DNA of 64,000 nt from Corynebacterium urealyticum DSM 7109 (GCF_000069945.1 NC_010545.1:1612001-1676000); one strand, 5' to 3'. Counted from the stretch's first letter, positions 10,601 to 22,315 are shown. The notes: generated by a model not told the origin, from the sequence alone. Translations and numbers: made by a program.

Positions 10601-12238
10601 CTACTCGGGCTTCTTGGCGAACAGCGTTCGCGCCTCACCTGCGGTGACCACCGAGCCGGTGACCAGCACTCCGGCCCCGGCCAGCATGCCATCGCTATCG
10701 TCCTCAGCCAACTGGATGGCGGTCTCCACCGCAGTCGGGAGCTGCTCGGCGACGTGGACCCGCTCCTCCCCGAAGGCATCCCGGGCATACTCGGCGAGCA
10801 CGTCCACCGGCAGCGCGCGCGGGGACTGCACCTCCGTGATGACGACGTCGTCGAGGACAGGCTCGAGCGCGGCGAGGATGCCGCGGGCGTCCTTGTCCCC
10901 CAGGACCGCGACCACGCCGATGAGGCGGCGGAAGTCGAAGTCCCGGTCCACGGCCTTGGCCAAGGCTGCCGCACCGTGCGGGTTGTGGGAGGCGTCGATG
11001 AACACGCTCGGGGTGGCGCGCACACGCTCCAACCGGCCGGGAGATGTCACGGTAGCGAAGCCCTCGCGCACCTTATCGACGTCCAGCTGGCGGTCGCCGC
11101 CAGCTCCGAAGAAGGCCTCCACCGCGGCCAGGGCGGTGGCGGCATTGCGGGCCTGGTGTTCGCCGGACAGCGGCAGGAAGATGTCGTCGTAGGTCCCGGC
11201 CAGTCCCTTGATCGTCAGACGCTGGCCACCGACTGCGACGGTGGATTCCACGGCGCCGAACTCGGCTCCGGCGCGAGCGACCGCGGCGTCGACCTCGACC
11301 GCACGCTCCAGCAGCACGCGCATCGCCTCGGGCTCCTGCTCGGAGATGATCGCGATATTTTCCGGCGGAGTGAGCAGATCCTCGCGATCCCAGCGGGACT
11401 TGATGATGCCTGCCTTCTCGCCAGCGATCTCGGTGAGGGTATCGCCGAGGAAGTCCGTGTGGTCCATGCCGATGGGCGTAATCACGGAAACGTCGGAGTT
11501 CACGACATTCGTCGCATCCCAAGTTCCGCCCATGCCGGTTTCGATGACGGCTACGTCCACCGGAGCGTCCGCAAAAGCGCTGTACGCGAGCGCGACCAGC
11601 ACCTCAAACTTGCTCATCTGCGGGCCGCCCTCGGCGGTGGACTTCGCATCCACCATCTCCACCATCGGCTGGATCTCCCGCCACATGCGGATGTAATCCT
11701 GCGGATGGATCGGCTCGCCGTCAACGGCGATACGCTCGGTGACCAGCTGCAGGTGCGGGGAGGTCGTTCGCCCTGTGCGACGATGGAATGCCCGCAGCAA
11801 GGACTCGATCATCCGCACCACGGAGGTCTTGCCGTTGGTGCCAGCGACCTGGATGGTGGCAAAGGAGCGCTCCGGGTTGCCCAGCAGGTCCATGAGCATC
11901 TCGATGCGTTCCAGGGAGGGGTCGATCTTCGTCTCCGGCCAGCGCTGATTCAGCTCGGCTTCGACCGCGGCGAGGTCTGCCAGATCCTCCTCAGTGATGG
12001 GCCGAGGCGGCAGCGCATCGTCGCCGCTTAGCTGACCATCCTCCTCACCGGGCTTCGTGCCGGCGGCATCGATAGGAAGCGCCAAGCCGTGCTCGTCGAG
12101 GCGCACTCCCCCGACGGCGGACCCGGCAACGGCCTCCTCCTGGCCGGTCAGCTCAACGGCACCGGTGTCCCCGGCCTGGCCTTGGCCCTGGTCCTCGCCC
12201 GGCGCGGTGTTCAAGTCACGATCCGTCGAATCGATCAT
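10601..12238 (-). CDS. folC: Folylpolyglutamate / dihydrofolate synthase
   Basis: Mur-ligase-family enzyme that adds glutamate to dihydropteroate or folates. In the 545-residue product the P-loop GTNGKTS is near 135; TSPHL and [10 protein letters not shown] follow, and EAFFGAG lies in the middle domain. The first 85 residues are acidic and low-complexity, an N-terminal extension common in corynebacteria. The ATG overlaps the valS stop (ATGA), so the two genes are translationally coupled; the DUF4233 gene follows. An internal start near the conserved region cannot be excluded, but the coupled ATG fits best. Confidence 0.95.
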   Translation of the reverse strand: MIDSTDRDLNTAPGEDQGQGQAGDTGAVELTGQEEAVAGSAVGGVRLDEHGLALPIDAAGTKPGEEDGQLSGDDALPPRPITEEDLADLAAVEAELNQRWPETKIDPSLERIEMLMDLLGNPERSFATIQVAGTNGKTSVVRMIESLLRAFHRRTGRTTSPHLQLVTERIAVDGEPIHPQDYIRMWREIQPMVEMVDAKSTAEGGPQMSKFEVLVALAYSAFADAPVDVAVIETGMGGTWDATNVVNSDVSVITPIGMDHTDFLGDTLTEIAGEKAGIIKSRWDREDLLTPPENIAIISEQEPEAMRVLLERAVEVDAAVARAGAEFGAVESTVAVGGQRLTIKGLAGTYDDIFLPLSGEHQARNAATALAAVEAFFGAGGDRQLDVDKVREGFATVTSPGRLERVRATPSVFIDASHNPHGAAALAKAVDRDFDFRRLIGVVAVLGDKDARGILAALEPVLDDVVITEVQSPRALPVDVLAEYARDAFGEERVHVAEQLPTAVETAIQLAEDDSDGMLAGAGVLVTGSVVTAGEARTLFAKKPE

Positions 12239-15021
12239 TTCTTTGGCAGCCCCTCCAGACGGCGAGTGATGCGGTCAAACTCCTCCTGGGCCACGACCTG
12301 GCGTTCCTTAATATCCGCCACGACGTGCTCCGGAGCCTTGTTCAAGAAGTTCTCGTTGCTGAGCTTCTTCGCTGCGTTGTCCAGCTCCTTCTGAGCGTTG
12401 GCGAGATCCTTTTCCAGGCGCTTGCGCTCGGCCTCAATATCCACGGCGTCGGAGGTATCCAGTTCGACGGTGATCGTGGCCTGGCTGAGGCGCAGCTCAA
12501 TGGAGGCGGTGGTCTCCCAGTCATCCCCCGGCTCCTCAAGTCGGGCCAGGGAGCGGATGGCTGCCTCTTCTTCCTCGAGGTCGACGGCGGCGAAGTCCAG
12601 TCGGCCCGGGACACGCTGCTTCGGCTTGACACCCTGGTCCGCACGGAAGCGACGCAGCTCGGTGACCAGCTTCTCCAGGTCAGCCATGCGGCGGGCGGCC
12701 AGCTCGTCTGGCTCGGCGCCGTTATTGGTCATGGACTGGTCTGGCCACTCGGCGATCACCAGGGACTCCGGGTAGCCCTCGACATCCTTGGTCAGGGCGG
12801 TCCACAGGGTCTCCGTGACGAATGGCATCGCCGGGTGCAGCAGGCGCAGCACCGCGTCGAGGACGCGACCGAGCACCACCTGGGTGTTCACACCGCGGGC
12901 GTACTCCTCCTTGGTGGCGGAATCCCAGTCGCGCGGGATCTGTACCTTCGCGATCTCCAGGTACCAGTCGCAGAACTCGCCCCAGGCGAACTTATAGAGG
13001 TTCTCATTAGCCAGGGAGAACTCGTAGCGCTCCAGGGCATCGTCGACGAGGGCGCGGGTGGCCTCCAGGCGGTCGAGGATCCAGCGGTCCGCGTCGGTCA
13101 GCTCCTCGCGTGGCGGCAGCTCGCCGATTTGGGCACCGTTCATGAGCGCGAACTTGGTGGCGTTGTACAGCTTCGTCGCGAAGTTACGGGAGGACTGCGC
13201 GGAGTGCTCGCCGACCGGCAGGTCCGCACCAGGGTTGGCACCACGAGCCAGGGTGAAGCGCAGCGCGTCAGCACCGTAGTCGCGCACCCAGTCCATCGGG
13301 TCGATGCCGTTGCCCAGGGACTTAGACATTTTGCGGCCGTGCTCATCACGGACGAGGCCGTGGAGGAAGACATCCTTGAACGGAACCTGCGGGCGCCCAT
13401 CGCGGGCAGCCTGGTTCTCGCCATTGGCCTTACCGTGCAGTGGGGAACCTTCGAGCGTGTCCGCGAAGGTGGCGAACATCATCATGCGGGCGACCCAGAA
13501 GAACAGAATGTCGTAGCCGGTGACCAGCACGGAAGTTGGGTAGAACTTCTGCAGGTCCGGGGTGTTCTCCGGCCAGCCCATCGTGGAGAACGGCCACAGG
13601 GCGGAGCTGAACCAGGTGTCCAGCACGTCCTCGTCCTGGTGCCAGCCCTCGCCCGTCGGTGGCTCGTCGTCCGGCCCGCAGCACACGACCTCGCCTTCCG
13701 GCCCGTACCAGATCGGGATGCGGTGGCCCCACCACAGCTGGCGGGAAATGGTCCAGTCGTGCATGTTGTCCACCCAGTCGAACCAGCGTGGTTCCTGGGA
13801 GGCCGGGTAGATGGTCGTATCGCCTTCACGGACGGCGTCGCCGGACATCTTCGCCAGCTTCTTCACATCCACCCACCACTGCAGGGAAAGCCGCGGTTCG
13901 ATCGGCTCACCGGAGCGCTCGGAGTGGCCGACGGAGTGCACGTAGGGGTGCTTGCGGGCCACAACGCGGCCCTGCTCCTCGAGGGCCAGGCGGATCTTCT
14001 CGCGGGCCTCGAAGCGGTCCATGCCGTCGAACTGTGTGCCCGTGCCGGAAACGTGGCCGGTCTCGTCGAGCACCACCGGCATCGGCAGGTCGTGGCGCTG
14101 CCCCATCGCGAAGTCATTCGGATCGTGCGCCGGGGTGATCTTCACCGCACCGGTGCCGAACTCGGGATCCACGTAATCATCCGCGATGATCACCATCTCG
14201 CGGTCCGGCAGGAATGGGTGCGGCAGCGTGGTGCCGACGAGGTCAGCGTAGCGCTCGTCCTCCGGGTGCACCGCGACGGCCACGTCACCCAGCATCGTCT
14301 CCACGCGCGTGGTCGCGACGATGACGTGGGGCTCGTCGTCGTTGAGGGAACCGTAACGGAGGCTGACCAGCTCGCCCTCGACGTCCTCGTAGTTGACCTC
14401 GATGTCGGAGATCGCGGTCTGCAGCACCGGCGACCAGTTAACCATCCGGTTGTCCTGGTAGATCATGCCCTGGTCGAACAGGGCCTTAAAGATCGTCTGG
14501 ACTGCGCGGGACAGGCCCTCATCCAGGGTGAAGCGCTCGCGGGACCAGTCCACGGAGTCGCCGATGGCGCGCATCTGCTGCTGGATCAGGCCGCCGTATT
14601 CGTCCTTCCACTCCCAGACGCGCTCGATGAACTCCTCGCGGCCGTAATCGAAGCGGTCCTTAGATTCGCGCTTCTTCAGGTCGGATTCCACGCGGGTCTG
14701 GGTGGCGATACCTGCGTGGTCAGAGCCCGGCAGCCACAGGACCTCGTAACCCTGCATGCGGCGGCGACGGGACATCGCGTCGATCAGGGTGTGATCCAGC
14801 GCGTGGCCCATGTGCAGCCGACCGGTGACGTTCGGCGGCGGCAAGACGATGGAGAACGGCGGCTTATCACTTGCCGCGTCGGCCTTGAAGTAGCCGGCCG
14901 AAACCCAGCCTTCGTAGAGCTCCGATTCCACATCGGATGGGTTCCACTGATTGGGCAGCAGCTGCGAACGATCCTCGCCGCGCTGGACACCCTGGGACGT
15001 TGCAGGAGTATTGCTGGTCAT
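12235..15021 (-). CDS. valS: Valyl-tRNA synthetase
   Basis: Class I aminoacyl-tRNA synthetase charging tRNA-Val. The 928-residue product has the HIGH-type motif in [15 protein letters not shown] near 65 and [14 protein letters not shown] near 565. The CP1 editing domain lies between them ([11 protein letters not shown] near 238), followed by an anticodon-binding domain and the C-terminal coiled-coil arm with Glu/Lys-rich heptads near 870-915. Length is normal. It starts the valS-folC-DUF4233 operon and overlaps folC by 4 bp. The 123-bp leader is too short for a T-box. Confidence 0.98.
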   Translation of the reverse strand: MTSNTPATSQGVQRGEDRSQLLPNQWNPSDVESELYEGWVSAGYFKADAASDKPPFSIVLPPPNVTGRLHMGHALDHTLIDAMSRRRRMQGYEVLWLPGSDHAGIATQTRVESDLKKRESKDRFDYGREEFIERVWEWKDEYGGLIQQQMRAIGDSVDWSRERFTLDEGLSRAVQTIFKALFDQGMIYQDNRMVNWSPVLQTAISDIEVNYEDVEGELVSLRYGSLNDDEPHVIVATTRVETMLGDVAVAVHPEDERYADLVGTTLPHPFLPDREMVIIADDYVDPEFGTGAVKITPAHDPNDFAMGQRHDLPMPVVLDETGHVSGTGTQFDGMDRFEAREKIRLALEEQGRVVARKHPYVHSVGHSERSGEPIEPRLSLQWWVDVKKLAKMSGDAVREGDTTIYPASQEPRWFDWVDNMHDWTISRQLWWGHRIPIWYGPEGEVVCCGPDDEPPTGEGWHQDEDVLDTWFSSALWPFSTMGWPENTPDLQKFYPTSVLVTGYDILFFWVARMMMFATFADTLEGSPLHGKANGENQAARDGRPQVPFKDVFLHGLVRDEHGRKMSKSLGNGIDPMDWVRDYGADALRFTLARGANPGADLPVGEHSAQSSRNFATKLYNATKFALMNGAQIGELPPREELTDADRWILDRLEATRALVDDALERYEFSLANENLYKFAWGEFCDWYLEIAKVQIPRDWDSATKEEYARGVNTQVVLGRVLDAVLRLLHPAMPFVTETLWTALTKDVEGYPESLVIAEWPDQSMTNNGAEPDELAARRMADLEKLVTELRRFRADQGVKPKQRVPGRLDFAAVDLEEEEAAIRSLARLEEPGDDWETTASIELRLSQATITVELDTSDAVDIEAERKRLEKDLANAQKELDNAAKKLSNENFLNKAPEHVVADIKERQVVAQEEFDRITRRLEGLPKK

Positions 15022-15144
15022 CGCACCCTGATCACTTACTCGGGGACAAATTCTGTTGAACTCGTCCCAGTGTAGTAGACGGGGCAGACACGGCTGGCAG
15101 CTCGTCGGCTAACGCGAGCCACCAGCCTGAGAGGCGATGTACCG

Positions 15145-16149
15145 CTAGTCGATGAAGCCAGCCTCGCGCACGGCGGCCAGCTCCTCCTCCAGCTCCTGCT
15201 GGGTGCGGGCGATGCGCTGCTTTTGCTCCTCGCCCAACTCCAGCCCCTGGACGATCTCCCACTCGCCGTTGACGCTGCGGCACGGGAAACCGAAGACCAG
15301 CCCTTCAGGCACGCCGTAGGAACCGTCGGATGGCAGCGCGACGGAGACCCACTCGTCACCCTCGGTACCAAGCAGCCAATCCCGCATGTGGTCGATGGCG
15401 GCAGAGGCCGCGGAGGCTGCAGAGGAGTGGCCGCGGACCTCGATGATCTCGGCGCCACGCTTGGCCACGCGCGGGATGAACTCCTCACTGATCCACTCCG
15501 TGCCCAGCTTCTCGAAGACCGGCTCGCCGGCCGCGCGCAGGGCGGTGGCATCCGGGAACTGGGAGGCCGAGTGGTTGCCCCACACGACCATGCCGGACAG
15601 CGCGGAAACCGGGACGTCCAGGCGGTCGGCGGCCTGAGACAGCGCGCGGTTGTGGTCCAGGCGCATCATTGCGGTGATGCGGTTCGGCGCGATGCCCTTG
15701 GCGTGTGCGGCGAGGATGGCGGCGTTGGTGTTCGCCGGGTTGCCGACCACCAGCACGCGGGCATTCGGGGCGACCTCGCCTAGCGCCTCACCCTGCGGGC
15801 CGAAGATCGCACCGTTAGCGGCGAGCAGATCCGCACGCTCCTGCCCCTTCTGGCGCGGCTTCGCACCGACCAGGAAGACGACGTCGGCGTCCTGGAAACC
15901 CTCCCTGGCGTCGGTGTGGACGGTGACGTCCCCGAGCAGCGGGAACGCGGCGTCCTTCAGCTCCATGGTCACGCCCTCCGCGGCTCGCTTGGCGGGCTCG
16001 ATCTCGATGAGTCGGAGGTTCACCTTCCGCCCCGGGGAGATCTCGCCTGCTGCCAGGCGGAAGAGCAGGGAGTACGCGATCTGCCCCGCTGCGCCGGTGA
16101 CCGCCACGTTCAAGGCATCGGAGGTGTTCTGCGAAGTGTTATCAACCAT
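15145..16149 (-). CDS. mdh: Malate dehydrogenase, NAD-dependent
   Basis: Interconverts malate and oxaloacetate in the TCA cycle. The 334-residue product has the Rossmann start [18 protein letters not shown] near 14, the substrate-arginine region [13 protein letters not shown] near 95, MMRLDHNRA near 160 and the catalytic His in [13 protein letters not shown] near 190. It belongs to the two-domain cytosolic-type MDH subgroup used by Actinobacteria. It is monocistronic; a GC-rich hairpin lacking a T tract (15092-15127) follows it. Its position next to valS differs from M. tuberculosis but is seen in corynebacteria. Confidence 0.97.
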   Translation of the reverse strand: MVDNTSQNTSDALNVAVTGAAGQIAYSLLFRLAAGEISPGRKVNLRLIEIEPAKRAAEGVTMELKDAAFPLLGDVTVHTDAREGFQDADVVFLVGAKPRQKGQERADLLAANGAIFGPQGEALGEVAPNARVLVVGNPANTNAAILAAHAKGIAPNRITAMMRLDHNRALSQAADRLDVPVSALSGMVVWGNHSASQFPDATALRAAGEPVFEKLGTEWISEEFIPRVAKRGAEIIEVRGHSSAASAASAAIDHMRDWLLGTEGDEWVSVALPSDGSYGVPEGLVFGFPCRSVNGEWEIVQGLELGEEQKQRIARTQQELEEELAAVREAGFID

Positions 16150-16281
16150 GAGTGAAACCGCCTTTATTCAGGATCGGGGGCACCAACCGGGGGCGATATC
16201 CCCCAATTGATCTTTCCGACCCCAGCCTACCCGCGAACAGTCATTACGATGAGGAGAGAAAGTTTCGACCGGAGAGGAATC

Positions 16282-17052
16282 ATGACCGACGACTCAGCTC
16301 GCCATCTTCCTCACTCGGCGCATAGGTACGGCCTCGATCCGGTCGACTATGCCCGAGCGATGGAGTGCGCCCTGCCGATCGCCGTGGAGTATGGGACGGA
16401 TATCCCGAAGGCCCAGCTGGTGGCGATCCAACGCGCCGGTAACCTCCCCGCCAAGCACGCGCTGCTGAGTAATAACCAAGACCTCTACGAGGAAGCGCTC
16501 CGCTACGCCCTGGCGACCCTGTGGCCGGCCGAGCCGAAGAAGTTTGAGGACGACATCGCCAGCCTCACCCCAGTGCAGGCGGTGCGGCGCCTGGTGCGCG
16601 AGACGCTCGCCCGGGCGCAGCGCAACCCGGATTCCATGCGCCTGGTCGCCGCAGAGAATCTCTACAACCGGGCGGATGTGCCGAACCGTATCGACGTGCT
16701 GGAACAGTCCCCCGTCATTCTCCAGATCGACCGCGCGCTCCTGCGTGGCCACGACCTCGGTGCATTCCGCACCGGGGTCTCCGCGGAAGACGTCTACCTC
16801 CTCATCCTGGGACTATCCGGTTTCGCCACCCTGCACCGCAACACCTTCTACGCGCTCTATGGGATGGACGTCCGCGAGGCGCACAACGAGTCCGGGGTCA
16901 TTGAGCTAGCCTGCGACGCCGTCGTCGCCTTCCTCACCACGCCGATGCGGACCAATCAGGATAATTCCTACACCCACTCCTCCCCCTCCGAAATTGTGGG
17001 CGAGTCGGTTGCCGCGAGCCTCTACGACTCCGAAGAGATCTGGCAAGAGTAG
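16282..17052 (+). CDS. TetR-like transcriptional regulator
   Basis: Probable DNA-binding repressor of 256 residues. The C-terminal two thirds resemble a TetR ligand-binding domain: MRLVAAENL near 120, then LLILGLSGFATLHRNTFYALYGMD near 180-205, the pattern seen in several TetR C-terminal families. The N-terminus is only weakly HTH-like (ALPIAVEYGTDIPKAQLVAIQRAG, about 22-45), so assignment rests mainly on the C-terminus. ATG 16282 has GGAGAGG five bases upstream; upstream in-frame codons give no family-like sequence. It is divergent from mdh and convergent with clpX. Ligand and targets are unknown. Confidence 0.65.
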   Translation: MTDDSARHLPHSAHRYGLDPVDYARAMECALPIAVEYGTDIPKAQLVAIQRAGNLPAKHALLSNNQDLYEEALRYALATLWPAEPKKFEDDIASLTPVQAVRRLVRETLARAQRNPDSMRLVAAENLYNRADVPNRIDVLEQSPVILQIDRALLRGHDLGAFRTGVSAEDVYLLILGLSGFATLHRNTFYALYGMDVREAHNESGVIELACDAVVAFLTTPMRTNQDNSYTHSSPSEIVGESVAASLYDSEEIWQE

Positions 17053-17067
17053 CCCTCCGCCAACTGT

Positions 17068-17091
17068 CCCCACGCGATACGCCACGTGGGG
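17068..17091. terminator. Hairpin between TetR-like gene and clpX
   Basis: CCCCACG / CGTGGGG stem of 7 bp with a 10-nt loop in the 90-bp convergent gap. No T tract follows on either strand, so its role as terminator is only probable. Confidence 0.35.
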
Positions 17092-17142
17092 CGCGGTTGA
17101 CTACCCCCCCCTTAGAGGCCCTATCCCCCCTTTGCGCCCCCG

Positions 17143-18417
17143 TTAGGCGGAGCGCTTATCCCGCTCGGCGACCTCCTCGTGGGTCAGGCGAGTCGGCTTT
17201 GCATCCCCCTTCGCGGCAGCCTCGGTGATCAGCACCTCGGCGATATCCTCCTCCTCGGGGATGGAGTACATGATCGGCAGCAGGATCCGCTCCATGATGG
17301 AGCGCAGCCCGCGCGCACCGGTCTCCCGGGCGAGCGCCTGGCGAGCAACCTCGCGCAACGCACCATCCTCGAAAGCCAGCTGGACGTTATCCATCTCAAA
17401 CAGGCGCTGATACTGGCGCACGAGGGCATTCTTCGGCTCGGTGAGTACCTGCACCAAAGCGTCCTCATCCAGGTGTCCGACGTGGGTGACCACCGGCAGT
17501 CGGCCGATGACCTCCGGGATCAACCCGAACTTCACCAGGTCCTCCGGCTCCACGTACTGGAACGGGTCCTTGACCTGGTCGTTCTTGGAGGTGACCTCCG
17601 CGCCGAAGCCCAGGCCCTTCTTGCCGCGGCGATCCTCGATGACCTTCTCCAGGCCCGCGAAGGCACCCGCGACGATAAAGAGCACGTTCTTCGTATCGAA
17701 CTGGATGAATTCCTGGTTCGGGTGCTTGCGCCCGCCCTGAGGCGGGACGGCGGCGACCGTGCCCTCCAGGATCTTCAGCAGCGCCTGCTGCACGCCCTCA
17801 CCGGAGACGTCGCGTGTGATGGACGGGTTTTCGGACTTACGGCCGATCTTGTCCACCTCGTCGATGTAGATAATGCCGCGCTGTGCCTTCTCGACGTCGA
17901 AGTCTGCGCTCTGCAGCAGCTTCAGCAGGATGTTCTCGACATCCTCGCCCACGTAGCCGGCCTCGGTCAGCGAGGTCGCGTCCGCGATGGCGAAGGGGAC
18001 GTCCAACATGCGCGCGAGGGACTGCGCCAGGTAGGTCTTACCAGAGCCGGTGGGCCCCAGCATGAGGATATTGGACTTCGAAAGCTCGACCTCGTCGTCG
18101 TTGCGGCGGGCCAGTGCATTGGCCTCTTCGACCTGAATGCGCTTGTAGTGGTTGTAGACAGCCACCGCGAGGGTTCGCTTCGCGTCGTCCTGGCCGATGA
18201 CGTACTTGTCCAGGAAAGCGGAAATCTCGGACGGCGTTGGCAGCTTGCCCTGCGGTTCCTGCGCGCTGGTGGCTACCAGCTCTTCCTCGATGATCTCGTT
18301 GCAGAGTTCGATGCATTCATCGCAGATGTAGACCCCGGGGCCGGCGATGAGTTTGCGGACTTGTTTTTGGCTCTTTCCGCAAAACGAGCACTTCAGCAGC
18401 TCTGCGCTTTCTTGCAT
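17143..18417 (-). CDS. clpX: ATP-dependent Clp protease ATPase subunit ClpX
   Basis: AAA+ unfoldase that feeds substrates to ClpP1P2. The 424-residue product has a zinc-binding domain with C10-x2-C13-x18-C32-x2-C35, Walker A GPTGSGKT near 122, Walker [11 protein letters not shown] near 185, and the pore-loop and sensor motifs of ClpX (GYVGEDVE, and VIGRLPV near 315). Length is normal. It is separated from clpP2 by a strong terminator (18483-18514), so it likely has its own promoter rather than being in the tig-clpP unit. Confidence 0.98.
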   Translation of the reverse strand: MQESAELLKCSFCGKSQKQVRKLIAGPGVYICDECIELCNEIIEEELVATSAQEPQGKLPTPSEISAFLDKYVIGQDDAKRTLAVAVYNHYKRIQVEEANALARRNDDEVELSKSNILMLGPTGSGKTYLAQSLARMLDVPFAIADATSLTEAGYVGEDVENILLKLLQSADFDVEKAQRGIIYIDEVDKIGRKSENPSITRDVSGEGVQQALLKILEGTVAAVPPQGGRKHPNQEFIQFDTKNVLFIVAGAFAGLEKVIEDRRGKKGLGFGAEVTSKNDQVKDPFQYVEPEDLVKFGLIPEVIGRLPVVTHVGHLDEDALVQVLTEPKNALVRQYQRLFEMDNVQLAFEDGALREVARQALARETGARGLRSIMERILLPIMYSIPEEEDIAEVLITEAAAKGDAKPTRLTHEEVAERDKRSA

Positions 18418-18482
18418 CTGTGAGAACCAGTCTTTCTGAGAAATTGGTGGTGCTACGGCGGGTATCCAACACTACCCAAAAA

Positions 18483-18514
18483 CCCCGCTGCGCTGACTGA
18501 GCAACACTGCGGGG
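18483..18514 (-). terminator. Rho-independent terminator after clpP2
   Basis: On the minus strand a CCCCGC/GCGGGG stem is followed directly by TTTTT. A second hairpin (GGGGCTG/CAGCCCC, 18520-18540) lies just before it. Together they isolate clpX from the clpP1-clpP2 transcript. Confidence 0.75.
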
Positions 18515-18585
18515 ATTGAGGGGCTGGGCTCACCAGCCCCGGTAGCGGAAACCATGAGGCGGGGCCTCACGGGAACGATCGACTA

Positions 18586-19206
18586 CTACTCCTGAGCGGA
18601 GAGCTTCCGGTACTCGAAAACCTGGTCGATGATGCCGTATTCCTTGGCGGCCTCGGCGTCCAGGATCTTGTCGCGGTCGGTGTCGATGCGAATCTGCTCC
18701 TCGGTCTTACCGGTGTGGCGGGCCAAGGTGGTCTCCATGAGCTTGCGCATGCGCTCAATCTCGTTGGCCTGGATCTCCAGGTCGGAAACCTGCCCCTGCA
18801 CACCACCGGAGGCCGGCTGGTGGATCAGCACGCGGGCATTCGGCAGCGCGGCGCGCTTACCCGGGGTGCCTGCGGCGAGCAGCACGGCGGCAGCAGAGGC
18901 TGCCTGGCCGAGGCACACGGTCTGCACGTCCGGGCGGACGTACTGCATCGTGTCGTAGATGGCCATCAGGCTGGTGAAGGAACCACCCGGCGAGTTGATG
19001 TACATCGTGATGTCACGGTCCGGGTCGAGCCCCTCCAGGACAAGAAGCTGGGCCATGATGTCGTTGGCTGCGGCGTCGTCCACCTGGGTGCCCAGGAAGA
19101 TGATCCGCTCTTCAAAGAGCTTGTTGTACGGGTTGGATTCCTTCGCCCCGTAGCTGGAGTGCTCAACGAAGGATGGCAGGATGTAGCGCGATTCTGGCAT
19201 CTTCAT
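18586..19206 (-). CDS. clpP2: ATP-dependent Clp protease proteolytic subunit 2
   Basis: Serine protease ring subunit. The 206-residue product carries the catalytic Ser near 104 in [13 protein letters not shown], His near 129 in [12 protein letters not shown], and the Asp-containing DTDRD block near 178. In Actinobacteria ClpP1 and ClpP2 form a mixed double ring; by position (second, 3 bp after the first copy) this is ClpP2. It is translationally coupled to clpP1. Start is ATG 19206; a second ATG two codons later is possible. Confidence 0.96.
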   Translation of the reverse strand: MKMPESRYILPSFVEHSSYGAKESNPYNKLFEERIIFLGTQVDDAAANDIMAQLLVLEGLDPDRDITMYINSPGGSFTSLMAIYDTMQYVRPDVQTVCLGQAASAAAVLLAAGTPGKRAALPNARVLIHQPASGGVQGQVSDLEIQANEIERMRKLMETTLARHTGKTEEQIRIDTDRDKILDAEAAKEYGIIDQVFEYRKLSAQE

Positions 19207-19209
19207 TCT

Positions 19210-19806
19210 TTACTTCTCCTTCGCAGAGCTGATGACGTGGTCGACGAATCCGTACTCCTTGGCCTGCTCGGCGGTGAACCAGCGGTCGCGGTCGGAGTCC
19301 TTCGTAATCTGCTCGACGGTCTGGCCGGTGAAGCCAGCGATCAGCTCCGCCATCTCACGCTTGGTGTGTGCAAACTGCTCCGCCTGGATGGCAATGTCGG
19401 CCGCGGTGCCGCCCACACCAGCGGAAGGCTGGTGCATCATGATGCGAGCGTGCGGCAGAGCGTAGCGCTTGCCCTTCGTACCCGCGGAGAGCAGGAACTG
19501 GCCCATGGACGCGGCCAGGCCCATGCCGTAGGTGGCGATGTCGCAGGGCGCGTACTGCATGGTGTCGAAGATGGCCATACCCGCGGTGACGGAGCCACCT
19601 GGCGAGTTGATGTACAGGGATATGTCCTTCTCCGGGTCCTCGGCTGCCAGCAGCAGGATTTGAGCGCAGAGCTTGTTCGCGATTTCGTCGTCGACCTGGC
19701 TACCCAGGAAGATGATGCGCTCGCGCAGCAGACGCTCGAAGACCGAGTCGTTGAGGTTCATCCCAGCCGTGTCGGCGGACATGAGGCTGCTCGAAAGACT
19801 GCTCAT
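19210..19806 (-). CDS. clpP1: ATP-dependent Clp protease proteolytic subunit 1
   Basis: Partner of ClpP2. The 198-residue product has Ser near 100 in [13 protein letters not shown], His near 125 in [11 protein letters not shown] and the DSDRD block in the C-terminal third. The first 15 residues look like a removable propeptide, as in mycobacterial ClpP1. It is 225 bp downstream of tig, with a stem-loop (19908-19940) in between, and 3 bp upstream of clpP2. Confidence 0.96.
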   Translation of the reverse strand: MSSLSSSLMSADTAGMNLNDSVFERLLRERIIFLGSQVDDEIANKLCAQILLLAAEDPEKDISLYINSPGGSVTAGMAIFDTMQYAPCDIATYGMGLAASMGQFLLSAGTKGKRYALPHARIMMHQPSAGVGGTAADIAIQAEQFAHTKREMAELIAGFTGQTVEQITKDSDRDRWFTAEQAKEYGFVDHVISSAKEK

Positions 19807-19907
19807 TGTGCCCCTTTTCGTTCATTGGTTTATTCTTTGTGGCTTCCACAGTAGCGACTAACCCTCGGGTCGTGCCCTATGAAAAGCCCCTGTTCGCTTT
19901 AAGCGCA

Positions 19908-19940
19908 CAGCACCCCCGGAGTATTCCTCCAGGGGTGCTG
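19908..19940 (-). terminator. Stem-loop between tig and clpP1
   Basis: CAGCACCCC paired with GGGGTGCTG, extended by GGAG/CTCC. No T run follows on the minus strand. It probably attenuates tig transcripts ahead of clpP1. Confidence 0.5.
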
Positions 19941-20031
19941 CGTCGAAGCGGTTGCTTCGGTGTCACGACGCCGCCGGTGCTCGCCCAAGCCTGTCAGGCG
20001 CGGCGATCCAGACGGCTAGCGTGTGCGGGAC

Positions 20032-21594
20032 TTACTTGTCCTCGCTCTTCTTGGCTGCAGCCTTCTTCGTGGTCTTCTTGGATGCGGCCTTCTTGGCGGT
20101 CGACTTCTTAGTGGTCTTCTTCGCCGTGGACTTCTTAGCGGTCGACTTCTTGGTCGTCTTCTTCGCCGTGGACTTCTTGGCAGCCTTCTTGGTCGTCTTC
20201 TTTGCGGAAGACTTCTTGGCGGCCTTCTTCGGCTTCTCGTCCTTCTTGGCCTCCTCGGCCTTCTCGGACTCCTCCTCGGTGCCGAAGAACTGCTTTGGAT
20301 CAATCTCGTTGCCCTCGGAGTCCTTCACGGAGCTCTTGGAGATGTTGATCGCCAGAGCCTTGCCGCGGCGGACGTCAGCGAACAGGCTGCCGATCTGGCC
20401 GGCCTGCTGCAGCTGCATGATGAACTGGTTCGGGTCCATGCCGTACTGGGCAGCGGTGAAGCCGATGTGATCCATCAGCTCCTCCTGGGAGACCTCCGGC
20501 TGCTCGACGTCAGCCAGGGCGTCCAGGAACAGCTGGGTGCGGACGGAGCCCTCAGCGGCCTCGCGAGCATCTTCCTCGAACTTCTCGCGAGTGATGTCCT
20601 GAGCTGCGAGCATCTGCTCGAAGACCTTCTCGTCACCACCGAACTGGCTGATGAGCTGCTGGACCTGGCCCTGCACCTGCTCGTCAACCACGGACTGCGG
20701 CAGCGGTACCTCGACCTTTTCCAGCGCGGCCTCGAGGACCTTATCGCGGATCTGGCCGGCCTGGCCGTTCTTCAGCTGCTCCTCGACCTGGGTCGCCAGG
20801 GAGTCCTTGAGCTCATCCAGGGTGTCGAACTCGGATGCCAGCTGTGCGAAGTCGTCGTCCAGCTCCGGCAGCTCGCGCTCCTTGACGGAATCAACCTTGA
20901 CGGTAACCTCTGCCTCTTCGTCGGCGTGCTCGCCGGCAACCAGCTTGGAGGTGAAGGTGGACTCCTCGCCGGCCTTCATGCCGACCAGGGCGTCGTCCAG
21001 GCCCTCGATGAGGGAGTCGTTGCCGACCTCGTGGGATAGGCCCTCGGTGGTGGCCTCGTCCACGGTCTCGCCGTCAACGGTGGCGGACAGGTCGATGGAG
21101 ACGAAGTCGCCCTTCTTGACCTTGCGGTCAACAGACTTCAGGGTGCCGAAGCGAGCCTGCAGGTTCTTCAGCTCACCCTCGACGGCCTCGTCGTCGGCCT
21201 TGATGGCGTCAACCTCAACGGAGATGTCGGAGAAGTCTGGGACCTCGATCTCGGGACGGACGTCGACCTCGGCGGTGAAGGTGACGGACTCGCCGTCCTT
21301 CAGCTCGGTGATGTCGATTTCTGGCTGGCCGAGAGCCTTGACGTCGTGCTCCTCGACGGCCTGGCTGTAACGGGACGGCAGCATTTCGTTGATCACCTGG
21401 TCAAGAACCACGCCGCGGCCGAGACGGGTCTCGATGATCTTCGCCGGGACCTTGCCCTTGCGGAAGCCAGGGATGCTGACCTGCTGGCTCAGGGAGGCAT
21501 ACGCCTTGTCGAACTCCGGCTTGAGCTCGTCGAAGGGTACCTCGACGGTGATCTTGGTGCGGGTAGCGCTGAGCTTTTCAACAGAGCTCTTCAC
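20032..21594 (-). CDS. tig: Trigger factor with long histone-H1-like basic tail
   Basis: Ribosome-bound chaperone and prolyl isomerase. The 520-residue product has the N-terminal ribosome-binding domain with signature [14 protein letters not shown] near 45, an FKBP-type domain near 160-245 ([17 protein letters not shown]), and the helical C-terminal arms. An extra tail of about 75 residues (near 445-520) follows, built almost only of Lys, Ala, Thr and Ser in AKKTTKK-type repeats. GTG 21594 gives [14 protein letters not shown], with AGGAG nine bases upstream; the upstream ATG 21618 lacks a ribosome-binding site. The acidic [16 protein letters not shown] linker before the tail is also unusual. 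Confidence 0.95.
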   Translation of the reverse strand: MKSSVEKLSATRTKITVEVPFDELKPEFDKAYASLSQQVSIPGFRKGKVPAKIIETRLGRGVVLDQVINEMLPSRYSQAVEEHDVKALGQPEIDITELKDGESVTFTAEVDVRPEIEVPDFSDISVEVDAIKADDEAVEGELKNLQARFGTLKSVDRKVKKGDFVSIDLSATVDGETVDEATTEGLSHEVGNDSLIEGLDDALVGMKAGEESTFTSKLVAGEHADEEAEVTVKVDSVKERELPELDDDFAQLASEFDTLDELKDSLATQVEEQLKNGQAGQIRDKVLEAALEKVEVPLPQSVVDEQVQGQVQQLISQFGGDEKVFEQMLAAQDITREKFEEDAREAAEGSVRTQLFLDALADVEQPEVSQEELMDHIGFTAAQYGMDPNQFIMQLQQAGQIGSLFADVRRGKALAINISKSSVKDSEGNEIDPKQFFGTEEESEKAEEAKKDEKPKKAAKKSSAKKTTKKAAKKSTAKKTTKKSTAKKSTAKKTTKKSTAKKAASKKTTKKAAAKKSEDK

Positions 21595-21894
21595 GAGTGC
21601 ACTCTCCTGTGTATTCATGGTTGCTGACGGCCTGTGTCGCCAGTCAGCGTTGGACATCGACCAAGTTTATAGGGTCTTGATTTTCCGTGTCACCACACCC
21701 CCACCTAGTTTTGGCTAATGCCACCAGACCAGCTGTGTTTCCGCCGGGCGGAAATCACGGAAAATTGACCACTCCGCCCGTTAATGACGCGGCGCGATCC
21801 CTTACCTCGCATGGCTTTGGACCATCATCAAGCTCTGCGGTTCGCCCCTGAACAAGCACCCCTAGAACTTAAGGCTTACCCCAGATACGAGAAA

Positions 21895-21918
21895 ACCCCT
21901 AGTCCGAAGACTAGGGGT
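21895..21918 (-). terminator. Terminator after tRNA-Pro
   Basis: ACCCCTAGT/ACTAGGGGT 9-bp stem with a 6-nt loop, followed on the minus strand by TTTTCTC. Lies 12 bp past the tRNA-Pro 3' end. Confidence 0.85.
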
Positions 21919-21930
21919 GAACCTTTGCCG

Positions 21931-22004
21931 TCGGGGCAACAGGATTTGAACCTGCGACCCCTCGCTCCCAAAGCGAGTGCGCTACCAAACTGCGCCATGC
22001 CCCG
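21931..22004 (-). tRNA. tRNA-Pro (TGG)
   Basis: A 74-nt cloverleaf on the minus strand: acceptor CGGGGCA/TGCCCCG, anticodon loop with TGG between CTCGC/GCGAG stems, T-loop TTCAAAT. CCA is not encoded. Terminator directly downstream. Confidence 0.97.
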
Positions 22005-22125
22005 GCCACACTTTCGCGAACCTAAGCTCGCGTTGCGTGCGCTCTAACCATACGTTAGCCCTGGGGAAAGTCCAAACCGCTGTGTGCAGCCTGGAATCCC
22101 CCGCTATAACCGCTGGTCAGAGTGG

Positions 22126-22197
22126 AGGGAACGACGGGAATCGAACCCGCGTCTTCAGCTTGGAAGGCTGAGGTATTAGCCACTATACGACGTTCCC
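22126..22197 (-). tRNA. tRNA-Gly (TCC)
   Basis: A 72-nt cloverleaf on the minus strand: acceptor GGGAACG/CGTTCCC, anticodon TCC in a CTTCCAA loop, T-loop TTCGATT. It lies 121 bp upstream of tRNA-Pro on the same strand; the two may be cotranscribed. Confidence 0.97.
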
Positions 22198-22315
22198 AGC
22201 AAGCAATCTTCGCATCATGCCGGCCCGGCGTGAGCACGAAGCTTGCTGTGGATAGACACCCTACACGATGGCGCGGTCAACTACCCAACCGACACCACCG
22301 GGGTGAGCCAAGATT

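Noticed and set aside
12325..15075. 916-codon plus-strand ORF opposite valS
   Set aside because: Antisense coding-bias artefact; valS motifs are complete on the minus strand.
15022..15144. Possible T-box leader for valS
   Set aside because: The gap upstream of valS is only 123 bp and lacks a specifier loop or the T-box consensus.
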